Assembly (NCBI RefSeq): GCF_963678635.1
Contig: NC_087068.1
Location: 42,247,649 to 42,311,648, forward strand
Reading direction: 5' to 3'
DNA: 64,000 bases
DNA from: Symsagittifera roscoffensis
Taxonomy: Eukaryota > Xenacoelomorpha > Acoela > Convolutidae
Under the pieces are notes generated by a model that saw only the letters and a list, made by a program, of their open reading frames with translations, was not told the DNA's origin and did not search any database. The position numbers and the translations under genes were made by a program. Positions 11,101 through 23,900 of this stretch are shown piece after piece. Every line of letters begins with the position of its first letter. Position 1 is the stretch's first letter.

Positions 11101-14100
11101 AAGGAAAATATCAAGGAGATTCTGTTTGAAGGTTTACCGTTCTTTACCCTTTAGATACGCAAGGGTATTGAAATCGGGTACTATACTTTTTCCCGTGAAT
11201 AACTTAGTTCACAGGATGACATTTTGGTCATCTCCATTTTCGTCAACGAACAGAAAGATAGAGAACCTTACAATTTTTGAACTTGTCTGTATTTTAAATA
11301 CCTGTTCTATTCGAATATGTTTTATATTGGTTGCAAATTCACCAACTCAGTATATCAGTTTCAGTATATAGTTTTTGTTTTCGTTTTTTATCGTATTTTT
11401 CTAAGTTTTTTGGCTTATAATATATCGGCTTAGAAGCCTTTTGACCAGCAAAAAATTTTTATCTAAGTGCTTCAAGGGTGGACTTAAACATTTTTGAGTT
11501 TTTAAGTTTTTCCAAAAAAACACAATTTTTTTCGACGCAACGTGCCTGCTCAAGAATTGTCGACTTTGGTAGATTTTTGATAGATCATTTTTTTTTCTGA
11601 GGCTTTCATCCCTTCTTTGTCGGTTAGTTTGTCCGGCTTTGTTTGGGTTTTTATCAAATGTAGCGCGATGCTTCGCCTTTAAAATTTCTAAAGGTGCAGG
11701 TTTCGGATATTTTTGCAAATTTTGATTATTGTTGGTTCATCTGCTAGTGCAAAGAGTGATTCATTTTTAAGAGTAATGCACGTAGTGAAGACTCTTATAT
11801 AAGACTCACGAAAAAAATTTAAAATGTGCATAAAGGTCTCTTAACTACAGATGTGCGTTCATACATATTGATGCATTTAGGTAAATATGCACTTTTTGAG
11901 TTCATCACGCTCAAATTTTATTTTTGCAATTTGAAATTGATTTCTTCAATTTTCTAATCAAACTCATTTGCTCAAATGAAGTCAATTTGCGCTATCCAAT
12001 TACGAAAACGCAAACGGTACGAAAACATTGATTCGAAAGTGGGTATTAATATAAAGATTTCTCAGCGGAATAAAAACTTTACTTTTTGATCGAGTTTTCA
12101 CGAAGGTTGAGGTTTTTTCAACAAAGTCGTTTTTTTTAAATTTGTTTACTTGCGTTCATTACTCTTTTCCAATCTTCGACTACGTTTTTTTTATCGCAAG
12201 TCGGGCGAAGTTCTGCTTCGCCTGTGTATAAACGTGTATCCCCCTTAATGACCCGTACCTTTTCCATGCCGCTTAGCGAGGAGCATGATATCATTAGTGG
12301 GATCACTTCCCATCGACAAGAAGCAAATCATAGGACTCCGAGGAGTCGACTCCTCGTTAAGCTTCTCCAAATCCAATACCACGCCATCGGCGTATTTCTC
12401 TCCCTGTGAGTCTCCAATGTACTTCCAGGCCTGGGAGATGGTACGGTCGGGAGCGAAACTGCGAATCAGCAGAAGTCGATGGAAAGTATCCAGTGTTTTG
12501 TCCAGTCCGTCGGGTATTACTTCCTCTTCTGGAGCCTCTTTCTCTAGCCATCGCTTCCACTCTTTCTCATTCTTCTGAATCTGAAAAAGCAGAATTGTTT
12601 GCTAGCTTGCATCAATTGTCGTCAATCGCTCTTTTGTAAGCGTGGAGTGAACGTAGTTCAAATGCCGTCATATTTTTTGATTGTTGCCTTCATTAAAGGG
12701 AAAGCACTGATAAGGGAGTGTTCACAAATACTGAAAGTCATGTCAGCAAACATGGACCAGAGATTCCTTGATGTACTAACCAATGCAGTTAGATCCTTGA
12801 AGTGCTGCAACTGGGACAACTCTATCAAGTTGAGCCAGACTGCGTCTTCAATCCACTTTCCAGGCTTCTTTTCTTCGCTCTCCAGATCCCTGGTAGCTCC
12901 TCCCTTCACAAACACCTGCATCTCTTCGGGTTTGACCTTTCCCAATTGGATGTCGATTCTCAAGGTCAACAGAAGAGTGAATAGGAGTTTGTCTGATTCA
13001 TAGAGTCCTCGTGCCTTGTAGGCCCAGATGTTGTAAGTCATGAATTCGATTATGTTGCCGAGACGTTTATGTGGGTTGGGACTTTTCTCGGCTCTTAAAT
13101 ACAAATATTTTAATTGATACCCTTAAAACTGACTAATTTTTCATCAGATTTTTTTGGTTCCGTTGTATATTTTTTGATAAAGAAAAACGAAACGCAGTGG
13201 CGTATGTTGTCTGTGTTGTTTTAGCGTGAACTTTTTACTTTTCGTGCATTGAGAAATGGGTCGTGGTCATGCATTTTCGTTAGATTTGTCTCGATTTTAT
13301 AATCCAGTTTTTTTCATCAATCAAAACAGAATGCCCGAAGCTTATGAGTGACTTGACTTGTAAGCCAGTAAATTAGTTAGTAAATAAGCCAGTCGCAAAA
13401 TCTTTCATTAAATTCTAACTTGTGAATGCAGAGCTCAAATCTCTCCTGGAACTGTTTGAGTGACGTCTGATACATGCCGTTGACATTACTCATCTCCACA
13501 ATCAAGAAGTAGATGATACTTCCTCGCGACGCAATCGGTCTGAACTCTTCACGCGCTGCGTTAATCTTCACTGAAGTCTCAGCCGCCACCTGCAGCTTCT
13601 GAGTGACGTCTTCGCTCTTCTTCTTGGTCTCCCGAAGCACTGTAATGAGACCCTCATCATCGACAAGGGATCCCTGGGTCTCAGTTAGACGCTTGAGCAA
13701 GTCGTCCTCCAGTTGTTTCATGTCACGTTTGTTGGTAGTCACTTCTTCCATGAGTTTATTTCGCTCCTCTTCCAGCTCCTAAAATGATTATTGAGAGGTG
13801 TTTATAAAATTGTTTTGCGACCTTTTCGTGGCTAGTAATTTGCTAAAATAGCAGAAATAATAAACCGATCATGCGCCATAGTTCAATCCCACCAAATTGG
13901 TTTTGAGCACAAGTAGTCGTGTTGAGATTTTAGTTTTATCTTTTGTATTACCGGCCATTGACTGTGTCCGCTATTATCCTTAACGCATTTTGTTTGATTT
14001 GTGAACGTAGACGAACAATAATTCACACTAAGCTTATCAGGTGACTAACCTTTTTCTCGAGATTGATGACCATTCCTAGCAGCTGGTCCTCGAGACCCTT

Positions 14101-17100
14101 CATGGTGACAGTGAAGTCTATGATGCAGGTCCGGGCAGATATCTCTGGGGTGTAAGAGGGGTTGGGCAGTTTGGTTGTGATGTAGAGCATGAATCCGTCC
14201 ATGATGTCCTGCTCCTTGTCTCCTACTTTCACCTGTGAACAATTTTTATTTTTTCAATTTTAATTTGAACTTTAATTTTCGGAGGTTATATGTTTGCTAA
14301 AAATGCCGAAGATATCGGGAAGATAAAAAATACGAGCTACGATAAAGAGCCAAAAATCACCACTGGATTTTTATTTGAGCCTAGAATTCTTATGAGGATT
14401 ATTCATCAATATTCTGGAGAATATGAGGAAGATTATTGGACCAAGTGATCACACCAACTTTGAAACTCAAGGTCTTGAGAAATCTTATCTTTGAGTTTCG
14501 TTGCTATGCCTTATGAACATACGAGATAAGATAGTCAATATTCAGATGTTCGTACCCGGTAAGATGAGCCCGACTTGTAGAAATTTTTCTCCAGAATGTT
14601 ATCCAATGCAGGATCCAGCTCCTCACTTATATCCTCAATCAGCAGTGGCTTCCCTTGTCCAAGAGCATCTTCCAGATGGTTTCGGAAGTACTTATGATTC
14701 AGTGATGTAATTTGCAGGCCATTTTGATGTTCCTTCTTTTTCACCCAGTTCTTTCCCTGGGTTTGCGGGTCAATCAGCAACGGGTACCTCAAGGCACTGG
14801 TTACAATGATTCCGTTTTGAATTGACAGCTCGTCATTCGGCAATCCATGTAGGTTCCATTCTCCGATAGTCGGTGGATCTGTCAACATGTCAATGAGATT
14901 CAAATCCAACGAGTACGGGATCTTTCTGGTTCGCATCTCTTTTTGCCAGCTCTTCAGTAGGTTGTTTCGGAACTCCTGGTTGAATGGTCCGGAGTAAGAC
15001 AAGAATGCCGACCCCAGAAGTACGTCACCGACAAGCCTCTTAATCTGCTCTTTGAACTCCTTATTTTGTTGGGTCCAACGTTTTCTTTCGCCTCCTAGAC
15101 CGTCAATAAGGCTACTAGCGGCATCCATTTTCTTTCGGCACCGCTCTGCATCGTCTAAGAGAATCTGTTTCTTTCTCATTGCTTCATCATAAAGAGCCTG
15201 TGCTTCGTCTAACTCGGCTTGTTTTTCAGCTAACACGAGTTCGGCCTCGGCTAGCTTACTGGTCGCTTCGCCGAGCTTCTTTTGCATGACTGTCAAATTG
15301 TCCTTGAGAGGAATGACTTCTTTGTTCACTATATAAAACGAAGCCATAGCTTTAGTCCAGTCAAGTAATCCTGCAACGTTACCACATACAGCAACAGCTC
15401 GATCGTGAGTGAAATCTTTGTATTCGAAGTAAGGATTCAAAAGTTCAATCATTTCTTCATTTACTTTGTCCTTGTCGAACTCTTGAAGTTTTTTCAACAA
15501 GGCGGGATCTCCCATGAGTTTCAAACTCTCCTGCCACGAGGGCTTGAGAATTGGGTCTTGTTGAGTCGTTTCAATGCTGACGGGGTCCAGTTTGCGCTCG
15601 AAGAGAATGCATACACAGTCCATGATGAGCTTGATCAGGAATGGAGGGGTTCCCAGTTTCTTGACAGTAGCGATGTCACTAGCCTTGATTGTCTTAAGAG
15701 CATCCTCAGCCGCTTGAAGAGCTGGCTTAGCTGCTTCCAGTTTCTTCTGGGCAATCGCTGTTTTCTCCTCAATGACTTGAGTCATTTCACGAGCCTTGTC
15801 GGCGTCAATTTTGACAGCAGCTTTGATCTGTTCGGCTGACGTTGCCTTAGCCTTGACCTTGGCCAAAACTACATCGGCTTCTTTGTTTGCGACTTCGAGG
15901 TCTTTTTCTTTAACGACTAACTCACGACTCAAAGCATCCACTTGTTTCTCGGCCTCGACAAGTTTGTCTAAACCGGTTGTCATTTTCTTAGCGTTGTTGT
16001 CAATTTCTATCAACTGCTTCTTGTACACGTCTTTGTATCCTCCCAAAAATGAGAGGTAAGATTTGGGGGTCACATGAGTTGTTCGTCGGAACCTAAATAT
16101 AGAATTTGAGTTTAAAATGTTTTTTTTTTCGTTAATGATAAAGATTATGATTAACAAATATTTTAATTTTCAGGTATTTGATGAATTTCAATGGTATATT
16201 CAGCGAGACTTCTCTAGTTTTATGAAGGAAGAAACCAGTGCTCTGAGGTTTAATGGATGCCAACGTGATTGCAAGGATTTATAGATGAGTGTGCTAGCCT
16301 GTGGAAGTATTCGGTGCAGAGTATAGCCACTGCATCGTGCAGGGATCCCATGAACTCAATCAGCTCGTTTTTCACATTCAGTTCACACTTTATGTCGTAG
16401 TCCTGAATGAAGTGTCGGGACACTGCCACCAGCGCATCTCTGGGCCACCTCTGGAACCAGTCGATTGTGCATCCAGATATGAGTCCGGGGAACTTGAGAG
16501 AGCGACTGCGAAACTTTTCGCCCACCTAGAAATAATCCATCCAATGCAAAAACATGGAAAGATGATTTTGCAAAGTGATTTCAGGCCCTAAGACCTCTTG
16601 ATTCTGATGTAAAAATATATAATGATTTTGATGTACAGATATCGATCAGTGATGAATTCTGATATGGTGGGTTATGTTATTTGAGTTGTTCTAGAACTGA
16701 CCATTAAATAATTGAGTTTTTTTCGTGTAACGAGTTTTTCTTTCGAGTTATAAATGAAATAGAATAGAAATTTTGGAAATTAATTTACCGGTGAAAAGCA
16801 CAGTACAATGTGCAAATTCTTCCTAGCCCTCGATATGAAGTACTCGTACAAGTTCTCAGGAGTGGGAGCCCGCTTCGGGAACTCTTTTTTCATGATTGGA
16901 ATCAAGTCGTTGCAGATCTCGTCTATCTCGTCTCTGGCGAACAAGTTTGCCACCTCCCCTGAGGAGAGAATGTTGTTGAAGTACTCGAGGAATGCCTCGT
17001 CTTTGATCTCCTGGTCGGTGAACATGAATGAAAGTCCCTGACCTTGGCCTCCAGTAACCCTGTATTGAGCTTTGAGGTCTTCCATTAGGTTGGTCACGTT

Positions 17101-17914
17101 GTAGGCCCTGGAATCAAAATTTTATCAAGAGCGGAAAAAATAAATTGTATTGATCAATGAATCAGACGTTGAGACTTTTCACAAGGCACTTACTCTCGCA
17201 AGTGCAAAAATAAGTAGCGAAATTAATTACATAGCAGTAAAAATGAAGTAGAAATTATACCTTGTCAGGGTAATCTGGAACGTGTTATAACCAGCTATAA
17301 ATGAGGCCAATCTGGTCAATGACTGTTTGCCGGATCCTCCCACTCCGACTAGGAGTGAGTTTCCTTGTGGAGTCCTGATGACTCTCGAGATCCTCATCAA
17401 GTGGACCATCGCATCCTTGAAGAATACCAGGTCCAAATTACCGCCTCTGATCTGCTCGTTGTACTGAACCATGTACGTTTTCAGTCGCTCCCTTCAACCA
17501 AAAAAAAATAAATTAAGCAACTCAAAAAATAAATATCAATCTAGATTCTGCAATTTTTAAACGTCAACAAATGTTATTCAAGTCTTCAAAGGTCTAATTT
17601 TTAGAACAAATATATATTTTTTGGCCGTACCAGGATGACAATCAATCAAAAATATAACTAATTTTCTAATTCTGTGTCTATTTTTGATTAGTAACCTCAA
17701 AGATTCGAAATCGACTATGGGTTCGTAGATTTTGGGTGCGTCGAAATCGAAGTCCTCTGGCTCCTCGCCAGTGGGCTCGGGAGCATCTCGGAGGAAATCG
17801 ATGAAGTATAGTTCGCCCTCTTGTAGAATGGCTTTGTAGTCCTCCCCGAGTGTATCGCGTGTCTCTCGGAAGACGATATCATTGAACAGTTTGAAATCCT
17901 TCTCGTCGGTGAAC
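8181..17914 (-). CDS. DNAH5/DNAH8: Dynein exon block 4: AAA4, stalk, AAA5-6 and C-terminal domain (15 exons)
   Basis: Fifteen exons: 17696-17914, 17261-17491, 16789-17107, 16299-16525, 14556-16092, 14050-14232, 13420-13778, 12781-13093, 12259-12580, 10865-11091, 10305-10577, 9361-9626, 8946-9255, 8659-8871, 8181-8564. AAA4 carries [14 protein letters not shown]. The 1.5-kb exon 14556-16092 encodes the coiled-coil stalk flanking the microtubule-binding domain (near [13 protein letters not shown]), followed by [20 protein letters not shown]. The C-terminal exons carry [21 protein letters not shown] and the final LLCDIN. The donor of 16299-16525 appears to be GC (CACAG|GCTAGC), the only choice that keeps phase with the next exon. 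Confidence 0.93.
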
Positions 17915-20900
17915 CTAAAATATAGGAATATATAAGTATTTTGAAAAATATTTTGAAAACTATAAATTTGAAATATTTGGGCTTGCGGTTAGTAAGCGTT
18001 ATTGAATCATAGTATACACTTTTTTCATAGTATACAACTTTTAAAAAAAGAATCACTGAATTTTCACCGTACATTAGCGTCTGATACGCCCAATTTCTCC
18101 AAATTTCAAAATATTCTACTTGTTATATTACTCCGTACCCTTGATACTGTAGTGCTCTTTATACAAGCGAGCTTCCAATCATTGTTCTTATTTTTTGAAT
18201 ATTTTGTTTAAATTTTTTTCTGTCTATTGTATACCGCTTAGTTTTTGCCGGACCTTTATATCCGATTCAAGTAGTTTCAAAAAAATTGAATGCAATTTTG
18301 ATTTATTTCTGTAATTTAAAACTTTGCCATCTCCGAATTTGATTAATTTCTTTTTTTTTGCTGAAAACGTTAATTCGGCTAAAATAGTTTCGGAATATGT
18401 TATGCCAGGAAGGGGAGTTGTGGGGCGAAGTTAGAACTTCAGAGCTTCAAAGATTATTAGCTGATTATTTCTGGCAACAAATTTTGCTTTCGGCACAACG
18501 GGCGTCTTAGTTGTTTTTGCCTCAAATGTGTCGTTGTGGCGCATCGGTATTGATGGTGCCCAGCCATCATACGATGGCGGGTTCAAATCGCAGGTGTGCT
18601 ACAATTTACAAGGTGAGCTCATTAAAGATAGCCATAGCTTAGTTATCCTTAAATAATTAACCTTCGCGTTAGGCCTCTGGCTGGTTAACCCAAAAAAATT
18701 TCCTTAAATATATTTTGCCTGAATGCATCCCTGTTTTAAGGCACGTTTTCTCCGAATAAAATATCAATAGTCAAGACAAACATATGAAGATGTGGTATAG
18801 GCAGTTGTTTTAAACGTAGTGAAGACTCTTAAGTAGGTCTTGGTACTTTTTGTGTTTTTTCTAGGAAAAGTCTTAAAAGTTGTTCACGCAAGTTTTTGAT
18901 TTCTTTTTAAGTTCAGTTCATTCCGTTGTTAAAAGAAAAGCAAACTCCACTATCGAACAGCAAAAGTATTCAAGTCACGGAAAACGTGATTGATTTCAAG
19001 TTTTGAAAGTGGAATTTAATTTTCAAATGTTTAATTTTCATTCTAATCTGGAAATTTAGAATGAAAATTAATTTATAATGAAACGCTGGGAAACCTGGAA
19101 ATTTTCAATTTTTCTCGAATTGGGGTAATTCTATCAAAAATGCCAATCATACATTGTTCTTGAATTTTAAAGAACTTAAAGGGCATTTGTTTTTCTTTAA
19201 AATTCAAAAGTTGAAATTTTTTAAATGGCAAGGTTTTTTTCTATTTTTCCTTGCGTTGATTACTCTTCCAATAGTCAGTTGCCTATGTTCGACTTTTTCA
19301 AATAAATTTTCCGCTCTGTGCTTTTCATACCAGTCTGCTTGCTGACCAAATATGCTTGTGATGTATCGCAAAAGGTGTGTTTTGAAGTTCTGTGTTTAAA
19401 AGTTTTCGACAATTTTCATAACTTTTCTGAATAAATAACACGGCCATGAGTAACACGGATATATATAACACGGCAATAAATAACCCGGCTCTGATAAGTA
19501 ACATATCAATTAGTTCAAGAAAACCAATAAAAGATTGAGATTATTTGAAAACATTTTCAAGGGAGAAATATATTGCCTCAAAATTCAAAGTCAAGCCTCG
19601 AAAAACCAAATTCGAGCACAAAGAATCAAAGTCTTCTCCTGAAAAAAAATCAACCCGGCCAAATTTAGTGTCTTCTTTTTGTTCATTGAAACTTTAAAAT
19701 TCTGAAAATATAAGAAGTCGGTTTTAAGATGATTTTTTCTGACCTTTACGAGAGGTAGTGTCTTAACAGTCTGACATCAGTGTGTGCGCTGACCAGAAAT
19801 TACAATATTGCGATCGAATCGTAAGGATATTTGATTTCAATTACATTCGGTTAAACCATCCTTAAAATAATTGTAAACAAAAGCATAACAACTAGAGATC
19901 ACATATTCATGGACTTGTTCTTAACTCTCAATATTTGAGAATTACTTGAATATATATCAACTTCTAAACAGTTGACAGTGATTATTCATCAGTGATAAAT
20001 ATACTTCTAAACAGTTGACAGTGATTATTAATTTCACTGCAGTAGAAACTAAATCGACGGAGAATTGCGTTACAAAATGCCTAGTGCGGAAAGGGGATCA
20101 ACAGTTCGAGTGCTCGAGTTCCACAAATTTGCGTCCCAGAAAATAGTACCATGTGACGAGACGCCAACAGCCCTATGTTGCCATGGCAACCGGGTGTTCG
20201 CTGGGTTCGCTACATCTCGGATAGTGGTGTACGAGTTGTCTGAATTGGGCAATACAGGTTACATCAAGTCAGCCGTTCTGAATACTGTGGGAGTGCCTGC
20301 AGTCATCAAGTACTGCCCCATAGGTAAGTGAGAGTGAAGGGAGACTTGATATTTACTCTTCATAATTCAAGAACCCAAAACTCGGGATATTATGAAATAA
20401 ATTAGTCCGAAATGTGGGAAAATAATACAAGTAATGGAAAAGGACCATGCTTAGAGTAGACAGGCTGGACAGTCTTTCATAGAACCACAATTATGATGAT
20501 AACAATAAGTATGCCTATTTCTACGGCGTTGATGAAAATATACTGGTTTTCAAATGATTTGAAATAATTCTTCCTTTAACTATAAAAACGTGCATAACTA
20601 CACCGAAGAGCTACCGCGAGGTACCGTTAATGCATTAAGCAATGTATTGATTTTCCTAGCCAAAACAATCATATCGTTCGAAAGTGACAACAGCTTCCCT
20701 GCGAATCCCGAGGTCTCCACCTACGAATCGGGTGAACCTAAAGTGCATGTCTACCAATTCTCGCAATGGACTCCCGATCGCATGGAAAAGTCTCTAAAAA
20801 TAGTCAGAGTCGGGCGGACTACTGCTCAAAACTACCGAGGTGACATTCTAAGAAAACCGGCATATGAAGTCATTGAAATTTCTCTGGATGACGGAACCGA

Positions 20901-23900
20901 ACCCGGTTCTCTGGACAGTGGACTTAAAAAAAACTGTGCCATTGATGTTTGTCCAGTGACTGCTAATCTGGCCTTAGGTAAAAGTATGATAGATGTCCCT
21001 GGACAAGTCAAGTAATGGAGACATGCTGATCGAAAGTAAGACTATAGATAGAAAATATAGGTCCTTGTAAAATCTTGTAAGCTTCCGAGGGCATTAATTA
21101 CATCATAACCTGTATGCATCCTGATATAAGACCACATAATTTATTTATTAACTTTCGAAAACTGATATTTTTAAATTTAGTGTTCGATCCCCGCAGTGGG
21201 AGTTGTATTTTCATGTGCGATTACCTTAAAAAAATCATTGTCTCAATCCAACCTAAAAGAAATAATTGTCTCAAACGAATGAACAATGCCAACTATTGTT
21301 TTAAACCAGTTATGTACAAGCTTGTCACCTCTCCTAAGCCAGGTTTGTGTCATGGGCGAACCATCTATCATACTTGTACATGGCCATAGCTTGTGGTCCC
21401 AAGGTGTCTGTGTATAGACTAGTGTATGGAGGCGTGGAGAAGAATTTGCTGGACTATGAGTTGATGCTACAGATCACGACTATGTTTGCCAGTGTTAGCT
21501 ATGTGGAGATACTCAATAGTCACTTCATTGTAGGTGAGACATAATCTTTAAAATGAATGAAATGAAGTTTTTTGATAGAACTACGCGATTGGCATATAAG
21601 GGATGTAATTTTTTTGACGGCGGTTAATGAAACAAATGCTTTCTTCTTTGCACCTTAGCCATTTAAACACTGAATTAAGAACAAGACTGTTCTCGTAAAG
21701 GCAAGGCCCTGAATGTTCCAACTGCTTTGTAAGGTCGATTGAGTAGTGTTAGATTGCAAAAAAAATGATGGAAAATTCAAAAATTAAAAATCAGATTTTT
21801 TAAAAAACATCCCACACGTTATGTGAAGTACGAAGTGATATATTTAGCATATTGCAAAGCATCAAATAGACCAAAGGGCATGCCTTAATTCAATTTGGAA
21901 CGAAATAGCACGAAATCTATCGCGAGCTAATTGTTTGAAAATGAAACTATTTTAGCCCCCATAAATTTGAAAACTGAAAAAGCAAGTGTCTTGTAACCGG
22001 GAACTAGACTTTTCCCTGAACAACTTTTCTTACAAATCTTACCTGCTTTTCTTGCTTGCTGTTTTACTGAATCTTGAGAACTTAGAACGGAGCGAATAAA
22101 CGTGATTTATTTTAGGTTCAAAAAAGGATTAACCCTTTTTGAATAAAAAGTACAGATTAACCCAGTTTTCACAAGTGAGTTAGTTTTAAGTGAAAACTCA
22201 ATCAAGAATGATCCTCGAATTTCAAAGAGCTTTAACGTGATGTATTTTTTTTTCAGTTCGGAAATGAAAATTGTAAGTCAATCAGTATTTTTGAATTAAC
22301 TGACACTTTTCTAAGTTTCTGATGGCTGTACTCCTTCTGTCCTTTTCCCCAAACGAAAATGCGTGTTTCCTTGCAGTTTTTGTGTCATATCGATTTTATG
22401 CTATCTATGCAGCATGATCAGTATCCGCTTTACTAAAGCGCTTTCACTGCTGCCTGTTTTTTGCTTGAAAAACATGTGTAAAAGGTGAGAGTTTAAGCAC
22501 TCTTGGTAAATTTTTTTGCTCATCAGTCTGAAAGTCCCTTTTTTAAATCCCGAATTTACGATACATTGTTTAAGATTTTTCCCCACCAGATCACTAAATG
22601 GCGGGAACGAAGGCCTAAGGAATTTTTTGCCCGATTATAAGTACTCAAGGAGAGCTCACAGAGGATAATTTCATGTAACATATTAAATCTCTTTTAGTCA
22701 TCATTTCGACTCTTAAAACTTCAAAAAAGTTAGCTTCTTTTAGGCTAATTTGCTTTTAAGAGCGAGTAAGAGAACTTAAATGCATATGTTTTTCTTGTGC
22801 TTTTCTAGTTATTTTTAGCAATAATCAAATCAATGTTTCAGATAATTATCTAATTAAGTTCATATCCACTGCCTCGAAAAAGAAAAAATATATATTTAAA
22901 AAATGAATTTTCATAAGCAAGGGCATTGCAATCGGGTACTAGACTTTTTTCCCGTTAAGAAACTTGTTCACAGAATGGTGAAAATTAGAAATGGTAAATT
23001 TAAGTTCAGTTCTCAACGAATTCAAATTTCTTGGTTTATCCGGCACACTTGGTCTTCAGGTAACGATTACGACGGCAAAGGTCCTGGGTTCGAATCTGAC
23101 GGGATCTTTTTTTCAAACAGTAAATTTTCCGTTTCAAAAAAATATGTCGGCTTTTTATTTGTATGCGTATGTTTTGTCGGCTTTTTTGCCACCTAGAATT
23201 GTTTTTTTTTTGCTATAAGCAGTTTACATTGTAGTTGTTTTCAGTGTTTCGATTACTGCTGTTTGTAATTTTATTAACCTTGACTTCGTACATTTTTTTC
23301 GCTCAAAAATTTTTGAGCTTTATTGATTTTAGCTTATTTTCAAATTGATTTAGTGACCTATACTTGAGTATTTTCAATGGAAAAGTAATTTTCATACTCA
23401 TTTCTGGATAACAAAAATTGCTAAAATCTTAGGAATTATAGAAATTATAGTTCAAGTTTTTCATGACAACATTTTTTTTTCTCTTCCTCTTGATAGGTTT
23501 CGGCCTTTATTATATCGGCTTAGTGGCCTCTTTTTGATTCACTTAACGAACAAAAAAGCTTTTTGTATGTAAGGATTTCGAGGGTGAGGGGAATTTTAAT
23601 AAGTTTTTATTAGTCATAATATTTTTTGATTTTTTTTCCTTTTTCTTAAATAATTTTTTTGGCCGAATAGGTTTCGGCCTATATTATATCGGCTTAGTGA
23701 CCTCATATTGTTTCATTTGACGCAAAAATAAAGTTAGGTGCGCGTGTGTGTTTTGAGGGTGAGTGGGATTTAATAGCTTTTTATAAATCTTAAGTCTTGT
23801 TGATTTTTTTTGGCTTACAGGGTTTTCTTGCTTAAGTTATTTTCGGCTCTGTTACTGCTTGGTAATTTCTTTTTCTGATGCGTATTTCCAATTTTGTTGT

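Larger units (their letters stand above)
17915..20076. other. Left part of the 12.2-kb dynein intron; upstream region of the HPS3-like gene
   Basis: This is noncoding sequence that holds a tRNA-like SINE head (18530-18610), a family B repeat (18805-19270), a short run of AACACGG-like repeats at ~19438-19500, and a duplicated 26-base motif just before the HPS3-like start codon. Confidence 0.5.

Noticed and set aside
14535-14555. Extension of the stalk exon's open frame past the dynein donor
   Set aside because: The frame runs on into the intron, but YR|VKVGDKE across GTACGAAC matches the family and keeps phase.
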